Notes: generated by a model from the letters alone, not told the origin. Shown: positions 23,161-37,205, counted from the first letter of the stretch. The stretch is 64,000 nt of DNA from Emydura subglobosa (GCA_007922225.1 ML679989.1:17363974-17427973); one strand, 5' to 3'. Numbers and translations: made by a program.

Positions 23161-26100
23161 GACCTGCCATTTTTTGACAGTAAAATAGAAGCAACTATTT
23201 GCTTCTACTAGCAACAGCTAATTCACAGCCCTGTTCAGACCCAGTCTCTTGTTACAACCAGGATGCCGTCAAATTCATGTCTTGCAATAAAAATCCAATC
23301 TGGGGAGGAGAATTATAAACATTGGAAATTGCAAATTCTAAGGCTGTGGGGTTTGTTTTTGTTTTAGATCAAAATCCACCTGCTGTAACAATTCAATCTA
23401 GTGGGAAAGAGTTAACCCTTTTGAGGTGGGGGGGAGAGAGATATCTAAGGGCTTCAAAAGAAAATGCCAGCCATGATTTTAGCTTCCTCAAATCATAACT
23501 ACACCTCAATGTCACCCAGAAATCTAATATTCAGCCCACTGTGCCATCCTCTGACAAGCCTTCCCCTGAAAAAGAAAGGTTGGGAAGATGGTATTTCCCT
23601 TGAATAAATAAGTTGGCTTCATCCCAGCAAATACAGTTTTTCCCTTTAAATGCAAACCAGAATATTTTCACAGGCACACAGGAAAACGAAGGAGGAGGGG
23701 GAAAAGTTCCTTATTTAACACCAAGAGTTCCATGAAAAGTCTTGCAATGTTATCAGAGCTGCTCTGTGTTCCAGTCCTCTCTCTCTCCTTTTATGCCTAA
23801 CTTTACAAATGAAAGCAGCTTCAAGTTCTGAAGAAGAGCAAATGCCAGAAGAGCCGTAGGTTTTCTCATCCTTGGAACAAGGGCAATTTGTTAAATGCTT
23901 CCTTTGCATGAGGCTTTCGACTGCTCAGACACACCGTATGGCAGTGATTCAGGGAATGTTTGCATATTAGACTTCTTTTACACCTCCCCCCCCGCCATCT
24001 CCCACCTCTGTTTCCACCTTTATGATGGAATTTGAAGGAAAAATTAATCGCCTTGGATGAGAGGCGGGTGAAGGAGCTGTCTAAACAGCTGTTATTCTGG
24101 CTCCTAGAGCATTCAAAAACTATCCTGCTATCAACTTGGGTTTTTTACACATTCCTTTTAGCTTATACAGTGTGTGCTCACTCTTGCTGCTTTACTGACT
24201 ACTGTATGTTCTGACATGCGTTACTATATACCAAGTGTACCTTCCCATTCCTCCTCACCCGCCCACACCCCAACACCACCTCAACAAAGCCATCAGAGGT
24301 AAACCAGGCTGTCTAGCACACCACAAGAATTTCAAGCCTCTTTAAAATGTACAGAAATAGAAAAGACCTCTGAAAAATGATATTAAGAGCTGTAAATTTG
24401 AGATTGGCCTCCAAGATATTGCCAATAGTTTGCACAGGAAGAACACAAGTTCTGTCAAAAAAAGGCTCTACAGCAGTTAGCATGCATTTTTAAGAGCTTC
24501 AAGTCTTTACTCTTTAATGGAAAAGCAAGGTTATTCTCTGATTCCTGGCTGATAGACATCTCCACACTAGTTTCTTGACCCTGGCAAATATCAGGAGAAG
24601 AGATGGAAGGGAAGAATTGTTTAAGACAAAGCAAACAATAAAAGGCATCTGAAGTCAGACCGTGTCCCCCTCTCACAAACCTGCTAGTCACAATGGCAGA
24701 GGGTCTTAAACACCTTGTTTATATGAATGAAATATTTTCCTTTCCATTGTACAAAGATGCATGCTATCTTTTTTCATTTGGAGATGGTACTGTGCAAGAG
24801 AGGTCACCCTGGCATAGAGACTCTTGCAGCAAATCAGTATAACTAGATAGGATTTCAAATGCTAAGAGAAGAGGAAAAAATGCAAAACCTGCAATACAAC
24901 CAGCCTGGATGCTTATATTCCATGCAATACCCAGATACAAACAGCAGCCCTGCACCACAAGCCCAATCCTTTAAGCTGCTGAGCATCCCCAATTCAACAG
25001 AAGTTAATAGGGCTGAGGCCAGAGGTAAGCTGGAAGACTCATTTTGATCACCAAGGCCCCTAATGTGCAGAGATTCTGAGAACCCCCAACTCCAGCAACA
25101 GTCAGTAAGAGCACCTGCCTGCAGGTCACCTCTGAAAAATCAGGCATGTGAATGCTTATAGTAATATATCAGCTGAGTCCCAACTAACCATCAGCTACAT
25201 TTCTGTCTCATCCCCAGGAAGCTACATAGATTTTTACAGATTACACTAGCAAAATTCTACTCACCCATTGGCCTAGGAAGAGTGAAAAATAATTTTGGGG
25301 GTAAGTCCAAAATCATTTTTCTCGCCAGAAATAACTAGGGCAAGGGCAGGCAAATAGAGAGTGTGCCTGGACTAGTACATTTTCATGATGTTTTTGGAGG
25401 GCTGGTTTAGGCCAGGTGTACTATAACTACATAAAGGAGCATCATGATCAGTTTCATATGACAGGGGAAAAAAAAGAATATCCAAACACACAAGCTATTA
25501 ACTCTAACACGCTGAAAATTGACCCAGAATTTTAAAACAGAACAGAAGATTACAAGATGAGCATTTCAGCATCACCTTTTGAAAGCATTTGCAAGGTTTC
25601 AGTCTGCACTGCTAGACTGCCTAAAATGCTTAAGAATATTCCATCATGCTGATATCATCATAGCCATGATATCATAGGAGCACTCCTAGCACCTGTTAGT
25701 CAACATTATCTCAGCATTTCTATCACAGGCCTACTTGCAACCAAAACACATTCTATCTGGACTGCAACTGATCACACTCTTTCAGGCAGGGAATTTGCTT
25801 ATTACTATCTTCGAAAAACAAACCTTGCTGGTCTCTTCCCCAATCACTTTTAATACACGTGCTCTCAATATGCATTCACAAGAGGAAAAATGACATCCTT
25901 CAGAACGTTTTCAAAATATTGCATAAACAGCAAGCATTTGGAGCAGGGTGTTACAGACTGTCCTGTCATTTCCCTTACATTTGCAGGACAGATTTTCTTT
26001 ATGATTGTATTTTCACTTTTTCCTCGTAGTTACAATCTGCACGCGCACGTGTGTGTGTGTGTGTGCGCGTGTGAAGTAGCATTAAGTAGATTTTACAAGC

Positions 26101-27124
26101 CTCAATTGTGCATACCAAATGAGCTTGGTAATATCACCCACAATTCTGGAAAACTCTGCAACAATCAAGGGACAACACTGAAGGTCAAGGATGGAGTCTA
26201 TCCCCTTACATTGAATGTCCTCATTTTTATCCATGGTAAACTAGACCACCGGACTCTTTACACACAATGTAAACGAAAAGGGAACATGGCAGAACTAGGC
26301 ATGAGGATTTTAGCCAACGTTTTCAATCATGTGCCAGAACGAGCCTTTTGCCATAAATTAAAATGAAATATCAAAGGTTCAATCCTTCCCTGATCTGGAC
26401 TGCAGGCTATTGAAAAAGAATTCTTTCCCCCACAGTAAAATACAATCTTCATCTTCCCACTACCCAACAACAAAACTGTAGGCTTGCTTGACATAAGCAA
26501 AGACTGTCAAAATGTTTCTAGCAAACAGGTGAAAAGTGGCTGCAGGCCATCCCCTTTGTCTTTGAAAGATCAGCCTTTGAATGGTTTAAAGACTCCAGAG
26601 TTTTCTCATCCCACTTGTATGAAATGGGGGGGGAGGTTCAACGTAGAACCTCGCATTCAAAAGAGACACCCCATGCTAAAAGAGCCCCAAAGAACTCCCC
26701 AACAAATTAGATAAGTGAAAGACTCACTGAATTTGTAGAATCTGAGTGCTAGCTTCCTTTGACAGACATAACTTAAGACTCAGAATTGTGTACCACAGAG
26801 TCTGTTGAACAAAACATTCATCAGAAAAGTCAGAAAGTATGCAAAGCAAGCTCCTGTCTAGGTTAGTCTCTACATCTCCTCCTCTGAATGAAGCCCTCCA
26901 CATCATCCTGCATGCTGCATCAACATGCAATATATTCCTGCTCTGCTGTTCTTCCTTGCGAAGGGCAAAAAATAAATAAAAAAATCCAGCCATGATTATC
27001 TTAACTGTCTTCCTCCTCTCAAAGGTTTTTCCTTTACTACCTGACAACAGTCTGTCTGCGGCCACAATCTGAGGGAATCTGCTATTTATGTCACATGGAG
27101 CATGTACACTAGAAGTTACTGTAC
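23161..27124. other. EHMT1 intron 1, largely unassigned
   Basis: TGCTGAGCATCCCCAATTCA, GAAGTTAATAGGGCTGAGGC and CACCTCTGAAAAATCAGGC near 24975-25145 look like a worn palindromic repeat (TGATTTTCAGAGGTGCTGAG arms). A GT-rich tract is at 26045-26074. The 158-codon frame at 25890-26366 spans that tract and is judged chance. Confidence 0.45.
26045..26074. repeat. (GT)n microsatellite, impure
   Basis: GCACGTGTGTGTGTGTGTGT followed by GCGCGTGTG. The alternating purine-pyrimidine order is of the type able to form Z-DNA. Confidence 0.9.
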
Positions 27125-27300
27125 CTGCAGACATCTGTTGTCTTCTTTTGATGAAGACTCAAAGAGTTGCATATTCCAGATCCTCATGAACAGTGATTCA
27201 GTTTCTGCTCATGTGACAAAAAGCTCCCTCTACAGAGTGAGCATGCCCAGTGGAGACCATTTCACTGTTCACTCCAAGCTGCAGCCATTTCACAGAGAAC
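27125..27300 (-). repeat. GCATGC-box element, copy 2
   Basis: On the minus strand: GTGAAATGGCTGCAGCTTGG, GAAATGGTCTCCACTGGG, then the GCATGCTCACT box (GCATGC 27241-27246), CTGTAGAGGGAGCTTTTTG, TCACATGAGCAG, GAGGATCTGGAA, and an end at TGTCTGCAG followed by GTACAG. The junction 27125/27124 is a good splice-donor match 122 nt past the start of the GCATGC box. Shares the most blocks with copies 3 and 4. Confidence 0.65.
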
Positions 27301-29829
27301 CTTTACACTCCAGGGCTTCCATTGGAACAACTATTATCTCGGGCATCACAGGGATACTGCCTCTGTCCTGGTACAATACACAGTTAATAAAGATAATCTG
27401 TCAGCATTCTGACATAATGCCACGCCTAAGACTGATCACTAGCCTGAAAAAACCTTTTAAAACCATACAATAATGTGTTCTGTTTCAGCGGCCTTCAAGA
27501 GTAGCTCTTCCCTGCAAAAGGAGATGCTGCATATTAGCATTTAAAACTGAGGACTCTCATGTGCTAATTATAGTCTATGTAATAAACTGGGTACCCTCTG
27601 AAGGCTGGGCTAAATGCATATGGGTTAATCGGTAAGTTTGTAGTATCCAACTGAAAGTGAACTTGAGATTTGATACGCTGAGTTGAAGGACTGCAGTTTT
27701 TCACTTCAGGGATTCATAATACAATATGACCTCACATAACCAGCCTTAAAAACGTATCAAAACCATTTAAAAGAAAAGTCAATGAATGGATAACAAAGTG
27801 TTAGATGCTGTAGTTCTGAGCTGAGCCCATGTCAAACCATATGATACAACTAGCTCAGCTAACAAGATAAAAGAAGAAGTTTTAGCTTCAAAATCACAAG
27901 TGGTTTGTCTCTGTTCCATTTAACAATTAAGCACAAACTCTTGGCAACCCTCAGATTTGCTAAAGTTCCCAGTCAAACTGCCTGAGAAACTTGCAGGAAC
28001 ATCTGTAAGCAAAGATCAGTTGGACTGGATTCAAATGCAAGAAGTGACATTTATCATAAGGCAAAATAAGGGTTTTTCTGTGTTTAATATTTCTCTGGAG
28101 AACCTCCGACAGAGAAGGGAGGGATAGGGAAGGACAGAGGAGAACAGAGAAGGAAGGGAAATTCTTATATAGAATATAGCATTTCCTGTTTGTTCTTGAA
28201 TATGGAAAATACAACTCTCCCATCAAGTAGAACTGAAGAAGTTTCCCATTTAAGACTCAAAATTAAAACAAACACTAGTTCAACTTATTGCATCACAACA
28301 GACTGAGATGAAGAGGAAAACCTAGCCTGTGGGGGTGGAGGGGACCTTAAAGATCCATAATGAGACACTGAAATGTCCAATGATTTTATTTTCCTCAGAC
28401 ACTGCATGAGAATCAAGTGTAGTAAATTCTAGTCTTCACAATGAGCTATGTACCCATATCTGACAAGATCCCCCTTCTTTCCTCTATTGCTGTCCTTAAC
28501 AATGCACGTGACAGTCATGATCTTTTATTGTCGCAAACCTGAAAACAAACAATCCCAATTTGCTGTAAACCAAGTATTTATTGAGCCCTTTCCCATATAC
28601 ATCTTTGAAAAGTTGTAATGGTTAAACAGCAGCAGGAATCTTCCATAGTGCTGCATCAACTAAAATAACATTCTTTTCCCCTCTCCAAGCACTACAGACA
28701 AGTTTCACTACCAAATGGTTAAAGTACACCAGGCTAAGCTGAGAGGTAAAATTGATAAAGAAAACTTGAGATGACAGATTAAAGCAAGGATATCATTTTC
28801 ACCCACTGGGTTTTTGTCTGATTCAGCTTTAAGTTATAATACATATATAATGGGGAGGTGGGTTTCTGACCTTTCTATCAATCACTGGAAGTTGTAACGG
28901 TAACCTATTTAAGACCAAAAAAAAAAAAAAAAAAACCTGACAATTCAGACTTGAATGTAACAAAAGATTACTGTAGTTCTAATCAAAGATGGTTTTACAA
29001 TAGGTCTAGTGTTTCCTCTATAGTTCTTTATGGCATTAACTTACAAATATAACAGTAAAAATGTGGGAAATTCATTACAAATGCAAAGTCAATGAGCTAA
29101 CTTAGTCAAAACACATTTTCAGAGGAAGCTAAAAAAATTATACAAAAGCATGCTACAGTATTCATTCTTTCAATTGGCTCACTAATACAGTACTTCTTAC
29201 TGCATCTCAACACTAGAAATATTTTCGCTGCTAAAGCTAAAAATACACTGAAAGAAGAAGCTAATGCAGATTCCAATTTGCTTTTCAAATCTCCCCTCCA
29301 TTTTGAAAGCATCTCCTCCAAAGCACTAAACACTGATGATCCTCAAATAGCATAGTGGGACGCTTCAGCAATTACACTAAAAACTCAAGCAAAGCAATCA
29401 ATTAGCATCTTACCAGGAACATTTCACAATGACACTGTGTAAAAGGATCAAGATTATTTGTGTGTTGGTTGGTGATGTCAAGTTCTTTACATTTAAGAAG
29501 TCAAAAAAGATCAAAATAGCTTGTAGGCAGCCCTTAAAACACTACACGTACCATCAGCTGCATCACACTGGCATCGAAAGGCCAATATTCTAAAGTAACA
29601 CTGTTGTGTGCATCATGTCTCAGGAGAGAAATTTTTCTTCCTTTGGAACTAACATTCAATGGAATGCTGCAAGTCACATTGAGATAATCAGTTACAATAC
29701 CTACGAATGAAGCAGCTCTGGAGTTTAACTGTGTCCTGACAGTCCCCACGCTATCATGTTATTGTTTGATGCCCAGGGCAAAGCTGAACTGTTGTTTTAA
29801 GGTGATTGGTATTTGATGGAAGCTATAGA
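27301..29829. other. EHMT1 intron 1, no recognised element
   Basis: AT-rich sequence with a poly-A run near 28917-28935. No exon, LINE or MITE signature is seen. Confidence 0.4.
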
Positions 29830-30021
29830 CTGTGCTTCTTGCTCTGTTTCTTTCTTGGTCCACATGAACAACGGTCCTGCTTTAGGCCACATGACCCAGC
29901 TCCCTCTACAGGTTCTTATGCCACAGTAAGCATGCTCAGATGGGAGACCATTTCCTTTCAGCCCTTCTCAGTGCTGTGGAAACTGCAGCCATTTCATGGA
30001 AGCCAGGCAGTGCACAGACAC
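29830..30021 (-). repeat. GCATGC-box element, copy 3
   Basis: On the minus strand: TGTGTCTGTGCACTGCC, CCATGAAATGGCTGCAG, GGAAATGGTCTCCCATCTG, AGCATGCTTACTGTGG (GCATGC 29930-29935), CCTGTAGAGGGAGCTGGG, TCATGTGGCC, AAGAAAGAAACAGAGC, ending near AAGCACAG with TC in place of GT. It shares ATGAAATGGCTGCAG, AAATGGTCTCC and TGTAGAGGGAGCT with copy 2. Confidence 0.65.
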
Positions 30022-30064
30022 AACCTCTTTCTAAATAGATCCTGCAAGACATTAAGATGAGCCA

Positions 30065-30108
<44 letters not shown>

Positions 30109-30109
30109 A
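30065..30109. repeat. (TC)n(AC)n compound microsatellite
   Basis: About ten TC units followed directly by about twelve AC units. It begins about 45 bp beyond copy 3 of the GCATGC-box family. Confidence 0.97.
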
Positions 30110-33100
30110 GATTGAAGCAGAAAACTACTGACATTTCAGACGAGTAGATGGTTGAACAATTTAACTATTCAGTGACTTTACACATGTAGAATCAAGTTGA
30201 ATTGATCTTTCCTTTCCATCCACCTCTCAGGAAAAAAATCAAATCCTTCTCTAAAATGGATGTTAGTTGAATGAATTCAGACATAATTTAAACAAAACAG
30301 TCATTTGTACCAAGTAAGGTTTTTCCCTTCCCCCACCCCTTGAATTAACCCAAGTATACCCTAGCAATTTCACCATCAGACTCTCTGTGGACTGTCTTTG
30401 CCAGGGACAGCATATCACTTGCTTCTTTTTTTAAAATGTGTTCTACAGGGGACCATAAAACTACAGGAATCTTATTTTTAAACTCCTGGCTCCCTGGCCT
30501 CAGTTCCGTGATTCAGGGCTTGAATATCCTTTTAGGGGCTCACATTTTAAAGAGAAAGACAGCAGAACAACTACCTTCCTTCACAAAGGACACATGGTTC
30601 CGAAGGGGGTCTTTGCTTAATTACACCATTATATACATCATTTTCACAACAGAAATAAAAGCGGGAGAGGAGGAGAGGCTTTTTTTTCCTGTAAGAAGAG
30701 CAATATTTTGCCTCCCTCTCCAACTCATACTTTACTTCTATTCAGAAATGAAGTTGCTTTTCTGTCTTCTCTGAAGCTATCCTAATAGTACAACAAACAG
30801 GAGATCTTAAGAGACATAGTAACTTTCACTAGAAATGACAGTGCTTCTCTTGGAACCCTCATTTACTTTTCCATGGTTAAAAAACTGCTCACCAGTTCCA
30901 CTTCAAGCTCTTAAAACAGCTGCTTCCTTACTCAATGATTATTTAGGGGAGTGTATGTCCTAAACAGAAGGCCAGATCCCTCACCTCCCATTGATTCGAA
31001 CAGGCGTAGAAGGTGTTGAATGCTTACTCAGCACCTCGCAGGAATTATAATTTAATAATATTCTGAGAGGTCTTCTAGTGAATTATGCACCTGTGATTAT
31101 ATTCCAGCCCACAATCTGAAACCTGGGTATGTTCAAAGGTTTTAAAGCCAAAAACTCAACAAATTTGAAGCTATTTTTAGCTATTCTGAAGTGTAAAAAT
31201 GCCTCATGACACCCTATGGAAGATGCTATGAAAACCTATGCTGTGGTGATGGCTGGTAAGATAAAAGCTCTTTGGAAGATGATTCTGTGTTTTAATAAGA
31301 ATGTGCATTGAGTATGTCGTTAATAGAGCAACCCTAGAACTAAAAGGTTAAATTCATAATGGGCAGACAGGGTGTAACTTAAAACATACTGTATTTCTAA
31401 CAGTCCAAATTTACAAACTCCTTCAGCTTTAACACACAGTAACTTGGCAGTCAACATTTCTATTTTGGAAATCCCAAACTTCCATTTTTTCCCCTTCAGT
31501 TAGCTTCTGCACGTAGGAAGCTCGTACTGTACAAATAAAGCTTTGCGAGGGTACTGAACGACGTATCATTCATACGTCACCTTCAAGAACAGAGATCAAA
31601 CTTATTCCTTTAACCACAGTAACCTTTTGCTCAGCAAAGAGAAGTATTCTTTTTTTCCTTGGGAGGAGAGACGCGGTAGGGATCAGAGACATTTCAGTGG
31701 ATGCAGAAAGCAAAGTCATACTAGTCATGATCATAGTCTTGTGTCAGTAAAGCAAGCAGTAAAGATGGCTGCTTCCATTCTCTCTCACTTTTGCTACAGC
31801 TCCATTGAATTGCTGATGATCATTTTAGAGACAATTCTGCTTCTAAATTTCACATGTTCTGTATTTCCCTCTCCTAACCTCCCACCTAATTTTGTAGCTT
31901 TAGGGACAGAAAGGAGCATGAAAATCAAATATTTGGGTTTTGGGGGGAGTCATCTGTTCATGTTGCTTTTATTCAGTCCCCAAAATCATCAAACTCTGGT
32001 TGCAGTATCACAGGTGATGGCTCTATAACTGATTCAGTTGACATTCTGAATTTATGTGAGGGAAAGCTGGAGGAAATGAACTCTTAAAAGCAAAGATCCT
32101 GTCTTCATGCAAATATGACTAGTAATAAGGTGAGAACAATACAGAAAGCATGATGTGTACACTGAATTGTCTCTAAAGAGATTGCTTTTCAGCCAGCGAT
32201 TGCCATGAGGTGGCAGTGAGCCTTTGAGACTATCTTACCTTTCACACACACAGTAGGAAAATGTCACATGAGACTTCATGTCTGAAATGATTATCAAGTC
32301 AAATTTCCTCCTCAAAGAGACTTGATCATACATGAAATTTCAGCCACAATTTTTCCAACACCAGCGACTGGGGAGCAGGGGAGGGAACCAATGAGATCAA
32401 TTATAAAAAGTTATAAATACATTTCACATCTGGGCCAATGAAAATGAAAGCTTAGCTTTTAAACTGCACAGTCACATACACAGTTGTTTTTTTTCCTCAT
32501 ACATTTCTCCACTATTAGCCAGCCATCACCTATTACTAATGAGAAATGCTATACATCCCCACAGGTAGTGTAGATGTCCGAGACTCAGGACAGACCTTCT
32601 GAAAGGCACTTCCAAACGGACACCAATAATGAGACTGGTTACTACAAAGTTGCTAAACCAAACAAGTTATTTAATGATTGCGGCGTGCCTTCCTTATGTT
32701 TCGACAACTCTCAGCAAAGGCAATGGGAGCATTGGATGTGCAAGAAATGCAGGTTTGGGCAATAAATATACAAATTAATTTAGGTAATAAACTGACTCAT
32801 CACTCAACAGATTGATCTAACCATGTAAGGCAGTCATCTGGGACTGAGCAATAAAATCAAAACTTGCAGGTTTCACTCTTAAACATTCACACACTAAAGT
32901 ATGTTGGGAACAACAACCAGAGTTGTCCTAAAGAGTCAAACTACCTTACTGGATGTAGTCTAAAGACGGACTTATCAGAGAGACTTCAGTTCAGGAGAAA
33001 AGCTAAATACACTAATTTTATAATTCCAAAGATACATTCTTCATACTGTTCTAAATATGACACCCTCTTTTGTAACTTCAGGCTGCTCTGAATTTGGACA

Positions 33101-34069
33101 GCCAATACAGTGTTCCCCATAGAGTATATACAGTATCTTAGCACTGACTAGATGTTTCTATAATCATCAAATTTCCCCCCTTCTCTACACTAAGTAAGAT
33201 TGTCATCACCCCTCCCTAGGACAAACACTGACAGCCAATGTAAATGTTTTATTATTAAACCATGTTGCTTGCTAGTACACAGACTGAAGTCAATCACCTC
33301 CTCATACAGTACAAATCAACTGGTAATTAGAAATCCCATGGAAAAAGCTGGCAACTGCACACCCGGTGCAAAAACCCAACCCAGCACAGGTAATGTTCTT
33401 TCCTCCAAACTTCCTTGCCAACACTAAATCCAGTTGACTCCAGGCTGACAACTGGCTGAGATGGTGCTTTATGCTAAGGAGAAAAATATATATAATTTCC
33501 CTACTTCTTGCAAAATTAGAAAGACAACTGATTTTGCAGGGTTTATTTTGTTTATAATCATTGGAATGCAAAATAAAAAAGGGAGTTAGTTTTACATTCC
33601 TTTGCACTCCCATAACCCCAAACAGCTTTGGATTTAAACTGAAATGTAGATCTGTTCCTTTTCCGTGTTAAAGATAATAATAATTAACAACCCGAGTTAC
33701 CACAACCCTGCACTGAGTGTGATCACATGTTCTCCAACATGAAGGCACAATCAGACAATTCCAAAGCCTTCGCTGCCAGCCCTGTCTCCAAATGGCCTGC
33801 CTGTTGTTGCTTTATGTCATAACCCTAACTTTAGACAGGTTCTTTCTTTATATAGTTTGCAAGTCAGTAAAGGTCATTATTTTAAAATCCTCCACACTGA
33901 TCAGCAGGAAGCAGTTTGAAGCCATCTCATCTGAGTGGTTAACTATGCTGTTTTTGAATCAATTCCAACACTTTCCTCAAGAACCACTTCATCTGGTCTA
34001 TTTACTCCCAAGTCAGAATCCCTACAGAAGCCCCATGGCACGTGAATTAAATTTCCAGAATTCCCCTAC
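30110..34069. other. EHMT1 intron 1, no recognised element
   Basis: A long stretch with very little repeat signature. CTCCCATTGATTCGAACAGG near 30986-31005 may be one old TTGACTTCAATGG palindrome relic. Several 75-130 codon open frames show no domain. Confidence 0.4.
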
Positions 34070-34220
34070 CTCTGTGGTTCTGTCTGAAGAGAGCTGCTGT
34101 TTCCTTCCAGATCCTGACTTCAGGCCTATAACTCCTTCAGCCACAAATCCATCTCACTCTATGGGTGCAGCTTCAACCCTGGAGCATGCTCAGTAAAGGC
34201 ATCTTCAGCCATTTCAGAGC
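34070..34220 (-). repeat. GCATGC-box element, copy 4
   Basis: On the minus strand: CTGAAATGGCTGAAGATGCC, TTACTGAGCATGCTCCAGG (GCATGC 34184-34189), CCCATAGAGTGAGATGG, CAGGATCTGGAAGGAAACAG, and an end at ACCACAGAG followed by GTAGGG. The donor-like junction is 120 nt past the start of the box. AGGATCTGGAA is shared with copy 2. Confidence 0.6.
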
Positions 34221-35200
34221 TTTAATGAAATGTAAGCATAAGGAAGTGTCATTAGCAAAAAAGGTGCAGGATTCTTCAAGATCCAGCCAACCTCACTGTT
34301 TCCATCCACTGTGTCATCAAGGTTAATCTTTCTATATGTGGAACACAGGCTGCATTTTCAGTTGTCAAGAGTTATTTTAGAACAAAAGCAAGGAGAACAT
34401 CTTGTCTCTGGCAAGCGTTATGAAAAAAGTAGCATTTAACAGTGACATTGAAACTAGTATATTTTCACCTTAGGCCTTTCACAAATTAGAACATTTTCAT
34501 CAAAAGTCATTAAAATATGCATTTACAGCAGGCTTAAACTGATGCTTTTAGTACACTATGCAAATAGTGCTTTTCATCTTAACACTAAATCTTCATTAAT
34601 TTATTCTGTATTACCTGGAAAATTATTCCAAAGGAAAGTTACAAAGCATAATGGGAAAAGAAAATTGCAATGCACATCAAATTACCTGTTACAAAACCAA
34701 ACAAACAAGGATGTTTGTTGTTGTCCAGTCAACCCTCAATTCATTTTTCAAAATAAGAAAACTGGTTCAGCAAAATACAGAGAGAGTATTTTTTTTTCCC
34801 CTCCAAACTGCTTTACAAATTACAAAGCACTCAAAGTCACTGAATTCTGACGTCCATCAGGCATTTTCTACTGGCACAGGAGAGACTATACACGCATCTT
34901 GCGAACTACTCTCCTTGTGAAAACTGATTTATGAGCTTCCTCCTGAAAACCTTTACTCCTTACTGACATGAGTAGTACCATTAGTTCAACCGAACTGCTT
35001 ACATAAGCAAAGACTAGTTGTCTGAGTAACGATTTGCAGGAATGGGCACAAAAGTAGCCATTACGCCCGACAGTTTTATTTTACATCCTACTCTGCATCT
35101 TGGGTCTTAATCAAAAAACCTCTGGACGCTCAAATCAGTTAACTGTCCATGCACACTGCTATTTGACACTGGTTTCCTATGCATCTCATGACTAGCACTT
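34221..35200. other. EHMT1 intron 1, no recognised element
   Basis: AT-rich sequence. Nothing recognised up to the hAT element. Confidence 0.4.
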
Positions 35201-35208
35201 CTTTAGTT

Positions 35209-35619
35209 CAATGGTTCTCAACCAGGGGTACATGTACCCCTGGGAGTACGCAGAGGTCTTCCAGGGGGTTATGTCAACTCATCTAGATATTTGCCTAGTT
35301 TTACAACAGGCTATATAAAAAGCACTAGCAAAGTCAGTACAAACTAAAATTTCATACAGACAATGACTTGTTTATACTGCTCTGTCTACTATACACTGAA
35401 ATGTAAGTACAATATTTATATTCCAATTGATTTATTTTATAATTATATGAGAAAAATGAGAAAGTAAGCAATTCTTCAGAAGTAGTGTGCTGTGACATTT
35501 GTATTTTTAGGTCTGATTTTGTAAGCAAGTAATTTTTAAGTGAGGTAAAACTTAGGATACACAAACCAAATCAGACACCTGAAAGAGATACAAGCGTCTG
35601 GAAAGGTTGAGAGGCACTG
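35209..35619. mobile_element. Non-autonomous hAT element (411 bp) with 8-bp TSD
   Basis: The ends are CAATGGTTCTCAACC and, reverse complemented, CAGTGCCTCTCAACC. They are flanked by perfect 8-bp duplications CTTTAGTT at 35201-35208 and 35620-35627. Terminal CAgTGGTTCTCAACC and an 8-bp duplication are diagnostic of hAT transposons. The AT-rich interior lacks a transposase frame, so it must have been mobilised in trans. Confidence 0.93.
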
Positions 35620-35627
35620 CTTTAGTT

Positions 35628-37105
35628 CACGTACAGCGTCTGCTTCAGTGCAAATGTTTTGGGTCTTCGAAGAACAACCTGACATTCACAATACAGCATT
35701 TCACAGAAACCGTGGAATAGCTTAGCTAGTAGTTGGGATAGGAGAGTGCATCTTTTTCTAACCTAAATTTCCAAGGAGGCAGTTAGAACCACCCAAATGG
35801 TAGAAAAGGGGATTAAAAAATATATTTAATGCAATAAACCAAGTTCAATATACTGTTTTCATCTATCTACAGCATACTCAAGTGCCAGGTGGACATTTCT
35901 CACATGTAGCTTGCACTTGGTATTCAATGAACTCACTTTTATTTATATATCACTCGCAAAGCAGTGACATTCACTTTCGATACTCATCCTTTCAAGCAGA
36001 GCACTGGTGAGATGCATTTCACCAGAGTACTTTTTGGAGCATAATACATTTAGTAAAGTAGCATGATAAATTTACAATGTAAAAATTGTGTGTTTGTGTC
36101 CACTCAAACCTTTAGTTCTCCCGTCCTCAAACTGAAGTAGCCATTTGGCCCCATGACACTGTCTCTGTGGGAATGTTTAGTAAGTTCATCATTTTCAATG
36201 CAGGATAGTGGTCTCCTTATACCACATTAGACCAATCTAATGTATTATATAGGTTTTCATTAAGTGAAAATTGGTAAAGTCTGTTGACAAATTCCATCCC
36301 CTTCCTCCTCTCTTTCCCTTTAAATTGAAGGTAGGTTAAAAATAATATTCAGACCCTATAATCCTAAGGCATGTCTGCTGAATGTGTTTGCAACTAGTGC
36401 AGCTCAAGCATGTGAGGTTTGTTTCCTTGGAAACAAAGACCAATTTGTAAGCATTGCTTTTTTCTTTTTTTAATATAACGAAGATGTACCTGCAACTCTT
36501 GTTGATAAAAAGGAATTAAAGCTGCTTTATATACCATCAAAGTTCTTACAGAATGATCAATAGATTCAAAATAGTGCAGCAAGCCAACTGTTCATCAAGG
36601 GGACAGACAGGCTTGCCACGCTATAAAAACCCCTTTTCACTAGCTATCTGCCCAAAGCATGTGCTTTGTTTCCTTGGGAAGAGGTGGGGAAAGAAAGGAA
36701 ATCAAGATTCAATTGCTTATCCTAGACTAGGTACTCTGTTTCCAGTAGATGAGCAGACTAAGTGGAAAACCCTTAACACAGTTCCACAAGGTATGTTAGC
36801 ACAGTTCAAAATACACCTGCCATCAACACAGACTGACGAGCAGCAATTGTCCTGAAACAGTAACCTTTCACAGCTTTGTTTTGTTGGTTTTGCTTTAAAA
36901 ATTTCAGGCCAAAGGCATGCGTTAGGGCGTATGTGCAAATGCAGCCTTTCTACACAATCATAACTCTTCTCCTAGGGTTGTTCACACCAAAAGGTCCTCG
37001 GACTGAAGGCTATAAATCCTCTGGTGATGACACATAACCTCTTTGTGTGGACAAGAGGAGGAAGGGCAATGAGGGAGAAACAGTAAGTATTAGCGCTGAG
37101 TGATC
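35628..37105. other. EHMT1 intron 1, no recognised element
   Basis: AT-rich, no repeat signature or exon found. Confidence 0.4.
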
Positions 37106-37205
37106 CAGAGCCTGATTTGCAGAGATGCTGAGCACCTGTGGTTCCCATTGACTTAATCTGCAGTTGCTGGGACTTAGTACCTCTGAAAATCAGGACTCAG
37201 GAAGT
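37106..37205. repeat. Palindromic 'GATGCTGAGCACC' repeat copy
   Basis: GCCTGATTTGCAGAGATGCT, GAGCACCTGTGGTTCCCATT and GACTTAATCTGCAG, answered by CTTAGTACCTCTGAAAATCA on the far arm. The arms are inverted relative to each other around a CCCATTGACTT centre. Confidence 0.65.

Noticed and set aside
25890..26366. 158-codon open frame on the plus strand
   Set aside because: It runs through a GT microsatellite (giving a Val-Cys repeat) and shows no homology.
30065..30109. CRISPR-like or tandem functional array
   Set aside because: This is a TC/AC microsatellite. No CRISPR-type repeat-spacer structure exists anywhere in the window.
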